A stretch of 64,000 nt of DNA, taken from the NCBI GenBank assembly GCA_047345645.1, contig JBLEFH010000007.1; one strand, given 5' to 3'. The stretch is from JBLEFH01 sp047345645 (GTDB lineage Bacteria; Pseudomonadota; Alphaproteobacteria; Rhodobacterales; Rhodobacteraceae). The notes beneath the pieces are model-generated. The model ran no database searches, was not told where the DNA came from, and saw only the letters and a list, made by a program, of their open reading frames with translations. Shown here in pieces: positions 1-10,420 of this stretch. A program made the translations under genes and the position numbers. Position 1 is the first letter of the stretch. Every line of letters begins with the position of its first letter.

Positions 1-2281
<2,281 letters not shown>

Positions 2282-2328
2282 GCTCTCGTCCGTGTCTCGG
2301 CAAGGGGGAAAGGGGCCGGGCGGCCCGC

Positions 2329-2688
2329 TTAACCAATCAGGTCTTTATAGGCCGCTTCGTCCATCAGCGCGTCGAACTCGGCGGTGTCGGCCAGCTTGAT
2401 CTTGAAGAACCAGGTGCCGTTCGCGTCCTCATTCACGCCGCCGGGGGCATCGGCCAGCTCTTCATTGACTTCGGTGATCTCACCGGCGAGCGGCGCGGAA
2501 ATGTCGGAGGCCGCCTTGACGCTCTCGATCACCACGATCTCGTCGCCCGCTTCAACCTCGCGGCCCGTCTCGGGCAGCTCGATAAAGACGATATCGCCGA
2601 GCTGTTCGGCCGCATGTTCGGTGATCCCGACCGTTGCGACATCGCCGTCGAGTTCCAGCCACTCATGTTCTTCTGTATATTTGCGCAT
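2329..2688 (-). CDS. gcvH: Glycine cleavage system H protein
   Basis: This 119-residue lipoyl carrier shuttles the aminomethyl intermediate between GcvP, GcvT and lipoamide dehydrogenase. The lipoylation motif ESVKAASD is present, with the modified lysine at residue 58, and the length is close to the usual 125-130. It lies 12 bases downstream of gcvT and upstream of gcvP in the same direction, so it should be co-transcribed under the glycine riboswitch. The start ATG follows a purine-rich GGAGCAACAGGG stretch. No unusual features. Confidence 0.97.
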   Translation of the reverse strand: MRKYTEEHEWLELDGDVATVGITEHAAEQLGDIVFIELPETGREVEAGDEIVVIESVKAASDISAPLAGEITEVNEELADAPGGVNEDANGTWFFKIKLADTAEFDALMDEAAYKDLIG

Positions 2689-2700
2689 CCCTGTTGCTCC

Positions 2701-3831
2701 TCAGCGTTTGTAATCGGGTGTGTGGAAAGGCAGATCGGCGACGGTGACGGGCAGGAATTTGCCGCGCACCTCGCCGTAAATCGTGGTGCCGGGGGCAGCG
2801 TGGCCCGCTTCGACATAGCCCATGGCGACCGGGTGGCCCATGGAGGGGCCGAAGCCGCCCGAGGTGATCTGGCCGATTGGCGTTTGCCCCTGATCATCGG
2901 CGTAAAGCGTGACGCCCTCGCGCATCGGGGCGCGGCCTTCGGGTTTGAGGCCGACGCGTTTCTCGGCGGGGGCGTTGTCGAATTCCGGCAGGATGATGCC
3001 CGCACCCGGAAAGCCGCCCTCGCGCGCGCCGCCGCTGCGGCGGATTTTCTGGATCGCCCAGGGCAGGGCGGCGGAGACGGGCGTGGTTTCCGGCGTCAGA
3101 TCATGGCCGTAAAGGCACATCCCCGCCTCAAGGCGCAAACTGTCCCGCGCGCCAAGGCCGATGGGTTCCACCTCGTCCATCTCGATCAGTTTGCGGGCGA
3201 TACTCTCCGCGTGATCGAGCGGGATCGAAATCTCGAACCCATCCTCGCCGGTATAGCCCGAGCGCGAGACGATACAGGCCGCGCCGTCCACATCCACATC
3301 GCGCACATCCATGAATGTCATCTCCGCCACCTCGGGCGCGAGCCGGGCGAGGGCTGTGGCCGCCGCAGGTCCCTGAAGCGCGACCAGGGCGCGGTCGAGC
3401 ATTTCGGCATCACATTCTGCCAGCCCGGATGCCCGTTCGAAATCCGCGTCCTTGCAGGCGGCGTTGACCACCAAAAACAAATGATCCGCACGGCGGGCGA
3501 CCATCAGATCGTCCTCGATCCCGCCATTCTCATTGGTGAAAAGCGCATAGCGCTGGCGGCCCTCTTTCAGCCCCAGCACATCGACCGGCACGAGCGTCTC
3601 CAGTGCCTTCGCCGCCGCCTCGACCCCGTCGGGATGCGTCAGGCGAATCTGTCCCATATGGCTGACATCGAACAGACCCGCCTTCTCGCGGCTGTGCAGA
3701 TGCTCCTTCATCACGCCAAGCGGATATTGCACGGGCATTTCATAGCCCGCGAACGGGACCATCTTGCCCCCAAGCTCAACATGAAGATCATAAAGCGGTG
3801 TGCGGCGTAGATCGCCTGATGTGCTGGTCAT
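2701..3831 (-). CDS. gcvT: Glycine cleavage system T protein (aminomethyltransferase)
   Basis: GcvT transfers the methylene group from aminomethyl-GcvH to tetrahydrofolate and releases ammonia. The 376-residue protein has the family's N-terminal start (TPLYDLHVELGGKMVPFAGYE) and the folate-domain motifs FDVSHMGQIRL and SRSGYTGEDGFEI. Start ATG 3831 is supported by a strong GAGGGAGG ribosome-binding site (3839-3846) seven bases upstream. It is the first gene of the operon, directly behind the tandem glycine riboswitch. Confidence 0.97.
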   Translation of the reverse strand: MTSTSGDLRRTPLYDLHVELGGKMVPFAGYEMPVQYPLGVMKEHLHSREKAGLFDVSHMGQIRLTHPDGVEAAAKALETLVPVDVLGLKEGRQRYALFTNENGGIEDDLMVARRADHLFLVVNAACKDADFERASGLAECDAEMLDRALVALQGPAAATALARLAPEVAEMTFMDVRDVDVDGAACIVSRSGYTGEDGFEISIPLDHAESIARKLIEMDEVEPIGLGARDSLRLEAGMCLYGHDLTPETTPVSAALPWAIQKIRRSGGAREGGFPGAGIILPEFDNAPAEKRVGLKPEGRAPMREGVTLYADDQGQTPIGQITSGGFGPSMGHPVAMGYVEAGHAAPGTTIYGEVRGKFLPVTVADLPFHTPDYKR

Positions 3832-3865
3832 AGTCGCGCCTCCCTCGGGGTGCTCCCCCGCAAAA

Positions 3866-4034
3866 TGCGCCCCCCCTGTCCCTTTGCCTGAGATCGCTAT
3901 CCCTTCGGCGGACGCATCAAAGCGCCTCTCTCCAGCTTTATGCCCTATGAGGTCCCTTTGGCCTGAGAGTTTCCGGGGGCGGTTGCTCCTTCGGCAGCGC
4001 GCGGCCCGGACAGGCGTTGCACTTCTCCCTCATA
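3866..4034 (-). promoter_or_regulatory. Tandem glycine riboswitch (gcvT leader)
   Basis: On the minus strand two copies of the glycine aptamer core follow one another: GGGAGAAG...CGAAGGAGCAA...CTCTCAGGCCAAAGGGAC (about 3951-4030), then GGAGAGAG...CGAAGGGA...CTCAGGCAAAGGGACAGG (about 3870-3937). This is the classic two-aptamer arrangement that switches gcv operons on with glycine. A short hairpin CGGGG-GAGCA-CCCCG (3846-3860) lies between aptamer 2 and the ribosome-binding site and has no U-run behind it. That suggests translational control rather than termination; this last point is inference. Confidence 0.92.
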
Positions 4035-4042
4035 GTGGGCGC

Positions 4043-4072
4043 AAGCTAGCCGAAGCGCGGCGCAAAGAGCAA
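4043..4072 (-). promoter_or_regulatory. Putative promoter of the gcv operon
   Basis: On the minus strand TTGCTC (4067-4072) and TAGCTT (4043-4048) are separated by 18 bases. Transcription would start near 4036, immediately before the first glycine aptamer, which is the position expected if the RNA leader begins with the riboswitch. Assigned by eye. Confidence 0.5.
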
Positions 4073-4112
4073 GGATTAATGACAGGGGCGGGGCAGGGTG
4101 GTAGCAAGTCTC

Positions 4113-5063
4113 ATGGCGGATTATACGCTCCTTTGTGTCGCCCAGTCGGGACGGCTTGCCTATGAGGCCCTGATTTTCATGGCCTCCCTGCGCGCTGTGA
4201 GCGATCGGCCCGTGGTGATCGCCGAGCCGCAACCGGGGCCGGAATGGGACGAGGATCCGCGCCTCCCGCCCGAGATTCGCGCAGAGTTGGAAGAGATGGG
4301 GGCCGAGATCCGCCCCTTCACCGCCGCCCCCTTCGGCGCGCGCTATCCTTACGGCAACAAGATCCGCGCGCTCTCGGTGGTCGAGGGGCCGTTTCTCTTT
4401 CTCGACACGGACACGCTCTTTCTCACCGATCCCGCAAAACTCGATATCGACTTCACCCGCCCGTCAGCCTCCATGCGCCGCGAAGGGACATGGCCGAAGC
4501 CGGTCGCCTATAGCTATTCGGAGATCTGGGGCGCGCTCTACCGCAAATTCGATCTCGACTTCGTTTCCTCAATCAACCCGCGCTATGGCAGCGAGGACTG
4601 GCGGCGCTATCTCTATTTCAACGCCGGCTGGTTCTATGGGCCAAGCGGTGCGGTGTTCGGCGCGCTGATGGAGGACTACGCCACCGCCATCGAATCCACC
4701 CCGCCCGAGGAGATCGCGGAACAGGCGCTTTATCCATGGCTTGACCAGATCGTCCTGCCGCTCGTCATCCACAAACTCGGCGGCGGGCGCAGCGGCCCCG
4801 AAGGTCTCGACGGCAATGTCACCTGCCACTACCGCACCCTGCCGCTGCTCTATGCCCGCGAATGGGATGAGGTGGTCGAGGTGCTGGAACGGGTCACCGC
4901 GCCGAACCGGATCAAGAAATTGCTGAAAGCCTGGCCGCCCGCCCACCAGATGATCTATCGCGGCAAGGGCGCGGAGGTCCGCCGCCTCTTCGCGGGCGGT
5001 CTGCCGGAGGAAGAGCAAAGCATCCGCAAACGGATCAAGGCCGCGGGTCTGTGGATGCGGTGA
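4113..5063 (+). CDS. Glycosyltransferase-like protein with DxD motif, function unknown
   Basis: I do not recognise a named family. The 316-residue protein has no signal peptide or membrane segment. It opens with a beta strand-like YTLLCVAQSGRLAYEALIF, then YGNKIRAL and FLFLDTDTLFL; the D98-T-D100 triad embedded in hydrophobic residues is typical of GT-A nucleotide-sugar transferases, where it binds the metal and sugar nucleotide. ATG 4113 is preferred over GTG 4098 because the Rossmann-like strand follows it directly. It diverges from the gcv operon and converges on hisE. Acceptor and sugar are unknown. Confidence 0.7.
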   Translation: MADYTLLCVAQSGRLAYEALIFMASLRAVSDRPVVIAEPQPGPEWDEDPRLPPEIRAELEEMGAEIRPFTAAPFGARYPYGNKIRALSVVEGPFLFLDTDTLFLTDPAKLDIDFTRPSASMRREGTWPKPVAYSYSEIWGALYRKFDLDFVSSINPRYGSEDWRRYLYFNAGWFYGPSGAVFGALMEDYATAIESTPPEEIAEQALYPWLDQIVLPLVIHKLGGGRSGPEGLDGNVTCHYRTLPLLYAREWDEVVEVLERVTAPNRIKKLLKAWPPAHQMIYRGKGAEVRRLFAGGLPEEEQSIRKRIKAAGLWMR

Positions 5064-5078
5064 CTTTAAGGGTTGCGC

Positions 5079-5396
5079 CTAGTCCTTTGACCGCGCGGCC
5101 TTTTCCGCGTGGCCCGAAACACCTTCCCGGCGCTCCAGTTCCGCCAGAACATCGCCCCATGTGACGCCGCTCGCGGTCAGCATGACCTGCAAATGAAACA
5201 GCACATCGGCGGCTTCCTTATGCAGGCTCTCGGGCTCCGCCGTCGCCGCAATGATCGCCTCAACCGCTTCTTCCCCGAACTTCTCGGCACATTTGTTGCG
5301 GCCCTTGGCGAGCAAGCTGGCGGTGTAGCTCTCCCCCGCATCCGCGCCCGCGCGGGCCGCAATCGTGTCTGCCAGACGGTTCAGAACATCGCTCAT
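5079..5396 (-). CDS. hisE: Phosphoribosyl-ATP pyrophosphatase
   Basis: HisE hydrolyses phosphoribosyl-ATP to phosphoribosyl-AMP, the second step of histidine synthesis. The 105-residue protein has the MazG-like all-alpha fold with the metal-binding EEAVEAIIA helix and KEAADVLFHLQV. It is a stand-alone HisE, not the HisIE fusion. Start ATG 5396 overlaps the hisF stop by four bases (ATGA), indicating translational coupling. A longer frame running upstream through hisF is only an extension and is not used. Confidence 0.95.
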   Translation of the reverse strand: MSDVLNRLADTIAARAGADAGESYTASLLAKGRNKCAEKFGEEAVEAIIAATAEPESLHKEAADVLFHLQVMLTASGVTWGDVLAELERREGVSGHAEKAARSKD

Positions 5397-6151
5397 AGAC
5401 GCATCGGGATTCCCGCCTCCTGCATATAGTGTTTCGCCTCCGGGATCGTGTGCGTGCCGAAATGGAAGATCGAGGCCGCCAGCACCGCCGAGGCATGGCC
5501 CTCCGTCACCCCATCCACCAGATGCTGCAAATTGCCGACACCGCCGGACGCGATCACCGGGATCGGCACCGCATCGGCCACCGCCCGCGTCAGCGGCAGA
5601 TTGAAGCCGGATTTCGTGCCGTCCTTGTCCATCGAGGTCAGCAGGATCTCCCCCGCACCGCGCCGCGCCATTTCCTTGGCGAAATCCACCGCATGGATGC
5701 CCGTCTCGCGGGTGCCGCCATGGGTATAGATCTGCCACGATCCATCCGGCGCGGTTTTGGCGTCGATTGCCACCACAATGCATTGATTGCCAAACTTATT
5801 CGCGCTCTCGCTGACCACCTCCGGGTCCGCCACTGCCGCCGAGTTGAAGCTGACCTTATCGGCCCCCGCCAGCAGAAGTTTGCGCACATCGCCCGCAGTG
5901 CGCACACCGCCGCCAATCGTCAGCGGCATGAAACAATGCTCCGCCGTGCGCGCCGCGAGATCGTAAATCGTCTCACGCGCCTCGATGCTCGCGGAAATGT
6001 CGAGAAAGCACAGCTCATCCGCGCCATCGCCGTCGTATTTTTTCGCAATTTCCACCGGGTCGCCCGCATCGACGAGCCCTTCGAAATTCACCCCCTTCAC
6101 CACGCGGCCATTTTTCACGTCGAGACAGGGGATCAGACGGGTTTTCAGCAT
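5393..6151 (-). CDS. hisF: Imidazole glycerol phosphate synthase, cyclase subunit HisF
   Basis: HisF is the cyclase half of the HisHF complex and uses ammonia from HisH to make imidazole-glycerol phosphate and AICAR. The 252-residue (beta/alpha)8 barrel shows both catalytic aspartates at the canonical places: D11 in CLDVKNGRVVKG and D130 in VVAIDAK. The duplicated half-barrel phosphate motifs (LTIGGGVR, VIASGGVG) are present. It sits one base downstream of hisA and overlaps hisE by four bases. Confidence 0.98.
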   Translation of the reverse strand: MLKTRLIPCLDVKNGRVVKGVNFEGLVDAGDPVEIAKKYDGDGADELCFLDISASIEARETIYDLAARTAEHCFMPLTIGGGVRTAGDVRKLLLAGADKVSFNSAAVADPEVVSESANKFGNQCIVVAIDAKTAPDGSWQIYTHGGTRETGIHAVDFAKEMARRGAGEILLTSMDKDGTKSGFNLPLTRAVADAVPIPVIASGGVGNLQHLVDGVTEGHASAVLAASIFHFGTHTIPEAKHYMQEAGIPMRL

Positions 6152-6152
6152 C

Positions 6153-6875
6153 TTAGCCTCTCAAATACGCGGTCGCATCGGCCACATTGAGCGCGCCATC
6201 GTAAAGCGCGCGGCCCGAGATCACGCCATTCAGCGGCGCGCCGCTCTCCTTCAGCGCCTTGAGATCGTCCATCGACGAGACCCCGCCCGAGGCAATTACC
6301 GGGATCGAGACAGCCCGCGCGAGATCCGCGGTCGCCTCCACATTCGGCCCCTGCATCGCGCCGTCGCGGTCAATATCGGTGTAGATGATCGCGGCGACCC
6401 CGGCATCCTCAAAGCGGCGCGCCAGATCGAGGGCGGACATATCCGTGACCTCGGCCCAGCCTTCCACCGCCACCATGCCGCCCTTGGCGTCGATCCCGAC
6501 CGCCACCTGACCCGGAAACGCCTTGGCAGCCTCCTTCACCAAGTCCGGATCACGGACCGCAACCGTGCCCAGAATCACGCGGGCGAGGCCCTTTGCCAGC
6601 CACATCTCGATGGTCGCCAAATCGCGGATCCCGCCCCCGAGCTGGGTCGGCACCTTGGCGCTCGCCAGAATGTTATCGACGGCCCCGCCATTGACCGGAG
6701 ACCCCGCAAAAGCGCCGTTCAGATCCACCAGATGCAGCCAGTCGCATCCCGCCTCCACAAAGGCCCGCGCCTGAGCCGCAGGATCGTCATTGAAAACAGT
6801 GGCTTGCTCCATATCGCCGCGCAGCAGGCGGACGCAGTTTCCATCTTTGAGATCAATGGCGGGATAGAGGATCAT
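6153..6875 (-). CDS. hisA: ProFAR isomerase HisA
   Basis: HisA is 1-(5-phosphoribosyl)-5-[(5-phosphoribosylamino)methylideneamino]imidazole-4-carboxamide isomerase, converting ProFAR to PRFAR for HisF. The 240-residue barrel has D8 (PAIDLKDG) and D129 (VGIDAKGG) as acid/base residues and the phosphate-binding LGGGIRD and IASGGVS loops. It heads the hisA-hisF-hisE segment, separated from hisH by the opposite-strand DUF2147 gene, so this segment probably has its own promoter within 6876-7016. Confidence 0.97.
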   Translation of the reverse strand: MILYPAIDLKDGNCVRLLRGDMEQATVFNDDPAAQARAFVEAGCDWLHLVDLNGAFAGSPVNGGAVDNILASAKVPTQLGGGIRDLATIEMWLAKGLARVILGTVAVRDPDLVKEAAKAFPGQVAVGIDAKGGMVAVEGWAEVTDMSALDLARRFEDAGVAAIIYTDIDRDGAMQGPNVEATADLARAVSIPVIASGGVSSMDDLKALKESGAPLNGVISGRALYDGALNVADATAYLRG

Positions 6876-7016
6876 CGGCGGCTCTCCAATTGTTCACCGC
6901 CTGATAACCCGGCCATGCGAAAGATGCAAAACCCGCCGTGCGATTATCGCAACGTTAATATTGACGGATTAGGGCTTGGGCGGAACTCTTCTTGCGTGTC
7001 ACAGGGAGGAAACGAC

Positions 7017-7400
7017 ATGAAAAAACTTCTGCTTGCGGCGGCGCTGGCCTTGCCGGGCGCGGCCTTCGCTCAGGATGTCAGCGGCATCTGGCAAACCGGA
7101 ACCTCGGATGAGGGCGCCTATCTGCATGTGCAGATCGCCCCTTGCGCCGGCGCGACCGACCAGATCTGCGGCGTGATCACCAAAACGTTTAATTCGGACA
7201 ACGACGTTTCGGGTAAAAACATCATATCGAACATGAAATCTGACGGCGGTGGCAATTATTCCGGCGGCACCATCTGGGCCCCCGATCAGGATAAGCGCTA
7301 CGGCTCGAAAATGACCTTGTCGGGCAACAGCCTGAAGGTGTCGGGATGTGTCGCAGGCGGAATCATCTGCCGCAGTCAAACATGGTCGCGCGTGCAATAA
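7017..7400 (+). CDS. DUF2147 family exported protein
   Basis: The 127-residue protein has a Sec signal peptide (MKKLLLAAALALPGAAFAQ) and then a small beta-rich domain with the DUF2147 signature: VSGIWQT at the start, GGTIWAPDQDKRYGSKM in the middle and the end motif SQTWSRV. Four cysteines could form disulfides in the periplasm. No biochemical role is established for the family. A GGGAGGAAACGAC ribosome-binding region supports ATG 7017. The gene is on the opposite strand between hisH and hisA and ends at a UUCG-loop hairpin. Confidence 0.85.
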   Translation: MKKLLLAAALALPGAAFAQDVSGIWQTGTSDEGAYLHVQIAPCAGATDQICGVITKTFNSDNDVSGKNIISNMKSDGGGNYSGGTIWAPDQDKRYGSKMTLSGNSLKVSGCVAGGIICRSQTWSRVQ

Positions 7401-7430
7401 GCCCCGGCCATTCCAGTTTGTAACCAGTGC

Positions 7431-7450
7431 AGGCACCCTTCGGGGTGCCT
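7431..7450 (+). terminator. UUCG-capped hairpin between convergent DUF2147 gene and hisH
   Basis: A perfect 8-bp stem, AGGCACCC and GGGTGCCT, closes a TTCG tetraloop 30 bases after the DUF2147 stop. There is no T-run after it on the plus strand, so it may be a weak intrinsic terminator or a 3' stabilising hairpin. Confidence 0.5.
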
Positions 7451-7488
7451 TGTACCGAGTGCCAGCCGGGTAATGCCGCTGATTGCCC

Positions 7489-8121
7489 TCAGGGCGTCCA
7501 GCGCAGGAAATTCCCGATCAGTTTGAGGCCGGTTTGCTGGCTCTTTTCCGGGTGGAACTGCACCCCGACCATATTGCCCTTCCCAACCATCGCCGTGACC
7601 TTCTGCCCGTAATCGACATGGGCGAGGCGGGTCGCAAGGCTTTCCGTCGCCATGTGATAGGAATGGACGAAATAGGCGTGATCGCCGCTCGCGATCCCCT
7701 CCAAGACCGGATGCGGCTGATCAATCTCCAGCGCGTTCCAGCCCATATGCGGGATTTTCAGATCGCCGCCGGGGGCGAGTTTGGTGACATGCCCGTCGAT
7801 CCAGCCAAAGCCGAGCGTGTGGATGCCATGCTCATCGCCCGACGTCGCCATGAGCTGCATCCCGACGCAGATGCCGAGAAACGGCACCCCGGTTTCGACC
7901 CGCCGCAGCAGCGCTTCCAGAAGACCCGGCCGCGCTTCCAGCCCTTTTTTGCAATCGTGAAACGCGCCGACGCCGGGCAGAACGATCCGGCTCGCGCGCC
8001 AGAGATCCGCCGGGTCCGCGGAGACCTTCACATCCCCGCCGACCTCGCGCGCCATGCGCTGAAAACTTTTCTCCGCGCTGTGCAGATTGCCGCTGTCATA
8101 ATCGACGATTACGCAGGTCAT
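7489..8121 (-). CDS. hisH: Imidazole glycerol phosphate synthase, glutamine amidotransferase subunit HisH
   Basis: HisH hydrolyses glutamine and channels ammonia to HisF. The 210-residue class I amidotransferase has the nucleophile C85 in FLGICVGMQLM and the H190/E192 dyad in GVQFHPEKS. It lies 17 bases downstream of hisB. The usual partner genes hisA and hisF come next on the same strand, but after the inserted opposite-strand DUF2147 gene. Confidence 0.97.
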   Translation of the reverse strand: MTCVIVDYDSGNLHSAEKSFQRMAREVGGDVKVSADPADLWRASRIVLPGVGAFHDCKKGLEARPGLLEALLRRVETGVPFLGICVGMQLMATSGDEHGIHTLGFGWIDGHVTKLAPGGDLKIPHMGWNALEIDQPHPVLEGIASGDHAYFVHSYHMATESLATRLAHVDYGQKVTAMVGKGNMVGVQFHPEKSQQTGLKLIGNFLRWTP

Positions 8122-8138
8122 CGCTGTCTCCCTTGCGC

Positions 8139-8723
8139 TCAGAGCGCGCCTTTGGTGGACGGGATGCCGCTCGCGCGCGGATCGGTTTCGACGGCCTCGC
8201 GCAGCGCACGCGCCACGGCTTTGAACGCCGCCTCGCAGATGTGGTGACTGTTAAAACCGGAAAGCTGCGCGACATTGAGGGTGATCCCTCCATGGCTACA
8301 AAAAGCCGTGAAGAACTCGCGCACCAATTCGGTGTCGAAACTGCCGATTTTCTCGCTCGGGAATTGCATGTCCCACACCAGATAAGGCCGCCCCGAGAGA
8401 TCCAGCGCAGCGCGCACGAGCGCCTCGTCCATCGGCAAAAGGCACGACCCATAGCGCCGGATCCCCGCCTTGTCGCCAATCGCCTCGCGCAGCGCCTGAC
8501 CGAGCGCGATCCCCGTGTCCTCGACTGTGTGGTGATCGTCGATATGCAGATCCCCTTCGGCCCGCGCGGTGATGTCGATCATCGCGTGGCGGGCCAGTTG
8601 CTCCAGCATGTGATCGAAAAATCCGACCCCGGTGGCCACGTCATAGCGGCCCGTGCCGTCGAGATTGATCTCCACCTCGATCGCGGTTTCGGTGGTCTTG
8701 CGACTGATTTTCGCTGTTCTCAT
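8139..8723 (-). CDS. hisB: Imidazoleglycerol-phosphate dehydratase
   Basis: HisB dehydrates imidazole-glycerol phosphate to imidazole-acetol phosphate using a dinuclear Mn site. The 194-residue protein carries both family repeats with their metal motifs, DDHHTVED and SHHICEA, and FFDHMLEQLARH near residue 36. It is the monofunctional form without the HisN-like phosphatase domain of enterics. Start ATG 8723 gives the standard N-terminus MRTAKISRKTTET; longer upstream reading is antisense to tat and rejected. Confidence 0.97.
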   Translation of the reverse strand: MRTAKISRKTTETAIEVEINLDGTGRYDVATGVGFFDHMLEQLARHAMIDITARAEGDLHIDDHHTVEDTGIALGQALREAIGDKAGIRRYGSCLLPMDEALVRAALDLSGRPYLVWDMQFPSEKIGSFDTELVREFFTAFCSHGGITLNVAQLSGFNSHHICEAAFKAVARALREAVETDPRASGIPSTKGAL

Positions 8724-8825
8724 AAGGGGATCGAAGCTCCTTTGCACCGTCGGCACCGTTCTAGCCATTGGGCGCGGGCGAGACAAGCGCGGCGATCCCA
8801 CGGCCCCCACCACCGCAAATCCCGT

Positions 8826-8854
8826 TTGAACCCGCCCGCGCAAGCGCCTAAATA
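8826..8854 (+). promoter_or_regulatory. Putative sigma-70 type promoter of tatABC
   Basis: TTGAAC (8826-8831) and TAAATA (8849-8854) are spaced by exactly 17 bases, 47 bases before the tatA start, in the divergent hisB/tatA gap. The match to the housekeeping consensus is good for a GC-rich genome. Confidence 0.6.
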
Positions 8855-8900
8855 GGGGGGAACGACGCGGCGCCATCCGGCGGCCAAGGGAGTAGGAATT

Positions 8901-9125
8901 ATGCTGAACAATATCGGCCCCATGGGTCTTATCCTTATCGTGATCGTGGTGCTGGTCCTTTTCGGGCGCGGCAAGATCTCCGGCATGATGGGCGAAATGG
9001 GACGGGGCATCACGAGCTTCAAACAGGGCCTCAAGGAAGGCGATGAGGAGCAGAAAAAGACTATCGAAGCCGAGCGCGTGAGCGAGGCGGACGCGGCCAA
9101 AACCGAAGACAAAGACAAGGTTTAA
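8901..9125 (+). CDS. tatA: Sec-independent translocase subunit TatA
   Basis: TatA polymerises to form the twin-arginine translocation path for folded proteins. The 74-residue protein has one N-terminal membrane helix (about residues 6-21), the FGRGKI hinge, an amphipathic helix (SGMMGEMGRGITSFKQGLKEG) and a charged acidic/basic tail. Ten bases upstream of tatB; the three tat genes form one operon. Confidence 0.95.
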   Translation: MLNNIGPMGLILIVIVVLVLFGRGKISGMMGEMGRGITSFKQGLKEGDEEQKKTIEAERVSEADAAKTEDKDKV

Positions 9126-9134
9126 GAGCCGCTC

Positions 9135-9581
9135 ATGCCAGATATCGGCTTCTGGGAGCTGCTCGTGATCGGGGTTGTCGCCCTGATCGTGGTCGGCCCC
9201 GAGGATCTTCCCAAGATGTTTCGCGCCGTTGGCCAGTTCATGGGCAGGGCGCGGGCGATGGCGCGTGAGTTCACCAAGGCCATGGAAGACGCGGCTGATG
9301 ACAGTGGTCTCAAGGGCGCGGCGGATGATCTCAAGTCGCTCAACCGGATGAAAGAGCTGGATCTGCGCAGCGAGGCCCGCAATTTCACCCGTGAAACGGT
9401 GATGGGCGGCCCGCCCGATCCGGGGCCGGTGGAGTACGGCGATGCGGGGGAGGCCAAGCCCGCCCCGAAGGCCGGGAAAACACCGGAAGGCGAGACGAAG
9501 CCGACCGCCGAGACAACGCCGCAGGCCGATGAACCGCCCGAGACAGGCACCCCCAAAGAGCCCGAGAAAGCCCAAGAATGA
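9135..9581 (+). CDS. tatB: Sec-independent translocase subunit TatB
   Basis: TatB forms the twin-arginine receptor with TatC. The 148-residue protein has the TatB signature at the N-terminus (MPDIGFWELLVIGVVALIVV, then GPEDLPK), with a longer amphipathic helix than TatA, followed by a Pro/Glu/Thr-rich acidic tail typical of TatB. Its stop overlaps the tatC start by four bases, so TatB and TatC are translationally coupled. Confidence 0.95.
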   Translation: MPDIGFWELLVIGVVALIVVGPEDLPKMFRAVGQFMGRARAMAREFTKAMEDAADDSGLKGAADDLKSLNRMKELDLRSEARNFTRETVMGGPPDPGPVEYGDAGEAKPAPKAGKTPEGETKPTAETTPQADEPPETGTPKEPEKAQE

Positions 9582-10420
9582 CGGATGAGGATGACGAGCT
9601 GGCCGGCAGCGCCGCGCCGCTGATTGAACATCTGGCGGAGCTGCGCACGCGCATCATCTGGTCGCTGGTCGCCTTTATCGTGGCCATGCTGGCCTGTTTC
9701 ACCGTGGCCGAACCGATCCTGCAATTCATCGCCGAACCGATTGGCGAGGTGCTGAAGGCGCGCGGCGAGGACCCGCGGCTGATCTTCACCGCCCCGCAGG
9801 AGAAATTCTTCGTGCTGGTGCGGATTTCCGTGCTGGCCGGGATCGGGATTTCCTCCCCCATCATCATGTATCAGATGTGGAGCTTTATTGCGCCCGGTCT
9901 CTACAAGACGGAAAAGAAGGCGTTTTTGCCCTTCATTCTCGCCTCGCCGCTGCTCTTTCTCGCGGGCGCGTCCTTTGCGCATTACATTGTGACCCCGATG
10001 GCGATGAATTTCTTCATCGGCTTTTCGGACGCGATCCCGGCGCTGGTCGATCTCGTCAAAACCGGCGATCCGGCGGTGGTGGAGGAGATCACCGAATCCG
10101 ATGAACTCGCCACCGTCTTTCTCGGCTCCGTGCGCGAGTCGCTCGATCTGTCGCTCAAATTCATCTTCGCCTTCGGCCTCTGCTTCCAACTCCCCGTGCT
10201 CTTGACCCTTCTCGGCATGGCCGGGCTCGTCACCGCCGAAGCGCTGCAAAACACCCGCCGCTATGCGGTGGTCGGCATCCTCTTTCTCGCCGCGATCCTG
10301 ACCCCGCCCGATGTGATCTCGCAAGTGATCCTCTTCGTGGTCGTCTACGGGCTTTACGAAATCTCGATCCAGCTCGTGCGCATCGTCCAGCGCCGCCGCG
10401 AAGCGGAGCTCGATCTGTGA
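9578..10420 (+). CDS. tatC: Twin-arginine translocase subunit TatC
   Basis: TatC recognises the twin-arginine signal peptide. The 280-residue protein has six predicted membrane helices and the cytoplasmic EHLAELRTRI motif with the conserved signal-binding glutamate. Unlike short TatC proteins it has an extended periplasmic stretch (about residues 150-190, LVKTGDPAVVEEITESDELA), as seen in other Rhodobacteraceae. It overlaps tatB and the downstream DUF815 gene by four bases each. Confidence 0.97.
   Translation: MTDEDDELAGSAAPLIEHLAELRTRIIWSLVAFIVAMLACFTVAEPILQFIAEPIGEVLKARGEDPRLIFTAPQEKFFVLVRISVLAGIGISSPIIMYQMWSFIAPGLYKTEKKAFLPFILASPLLFLAGASFAHYIVTPMAMNFFIGFSDAIPALVDLVKTGDPAVVEEITESDELATVFLGSVRESLDLSLKFIFAFGLCFQLPVLLTLLGMAGLVTAEALQNTRRYAVVGILFLAAILTPPDVISQVILFVVVYGLYEISIQLVRIVQRRREAELDL

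Noticed and set aside
5079..5783. hisE read as a 234-residue protein extending into hisF
   Set aside because: The extra N-terminal part is frame-shifted hisF; ATG 5396 with ATGA overlap gives the standard HisE length.
8139..9575. hisB as a 478-residue fusion
   Set aside because: The extension is antisense to tatA and tatB and has no family similarity; normal HisB starts at 8723.
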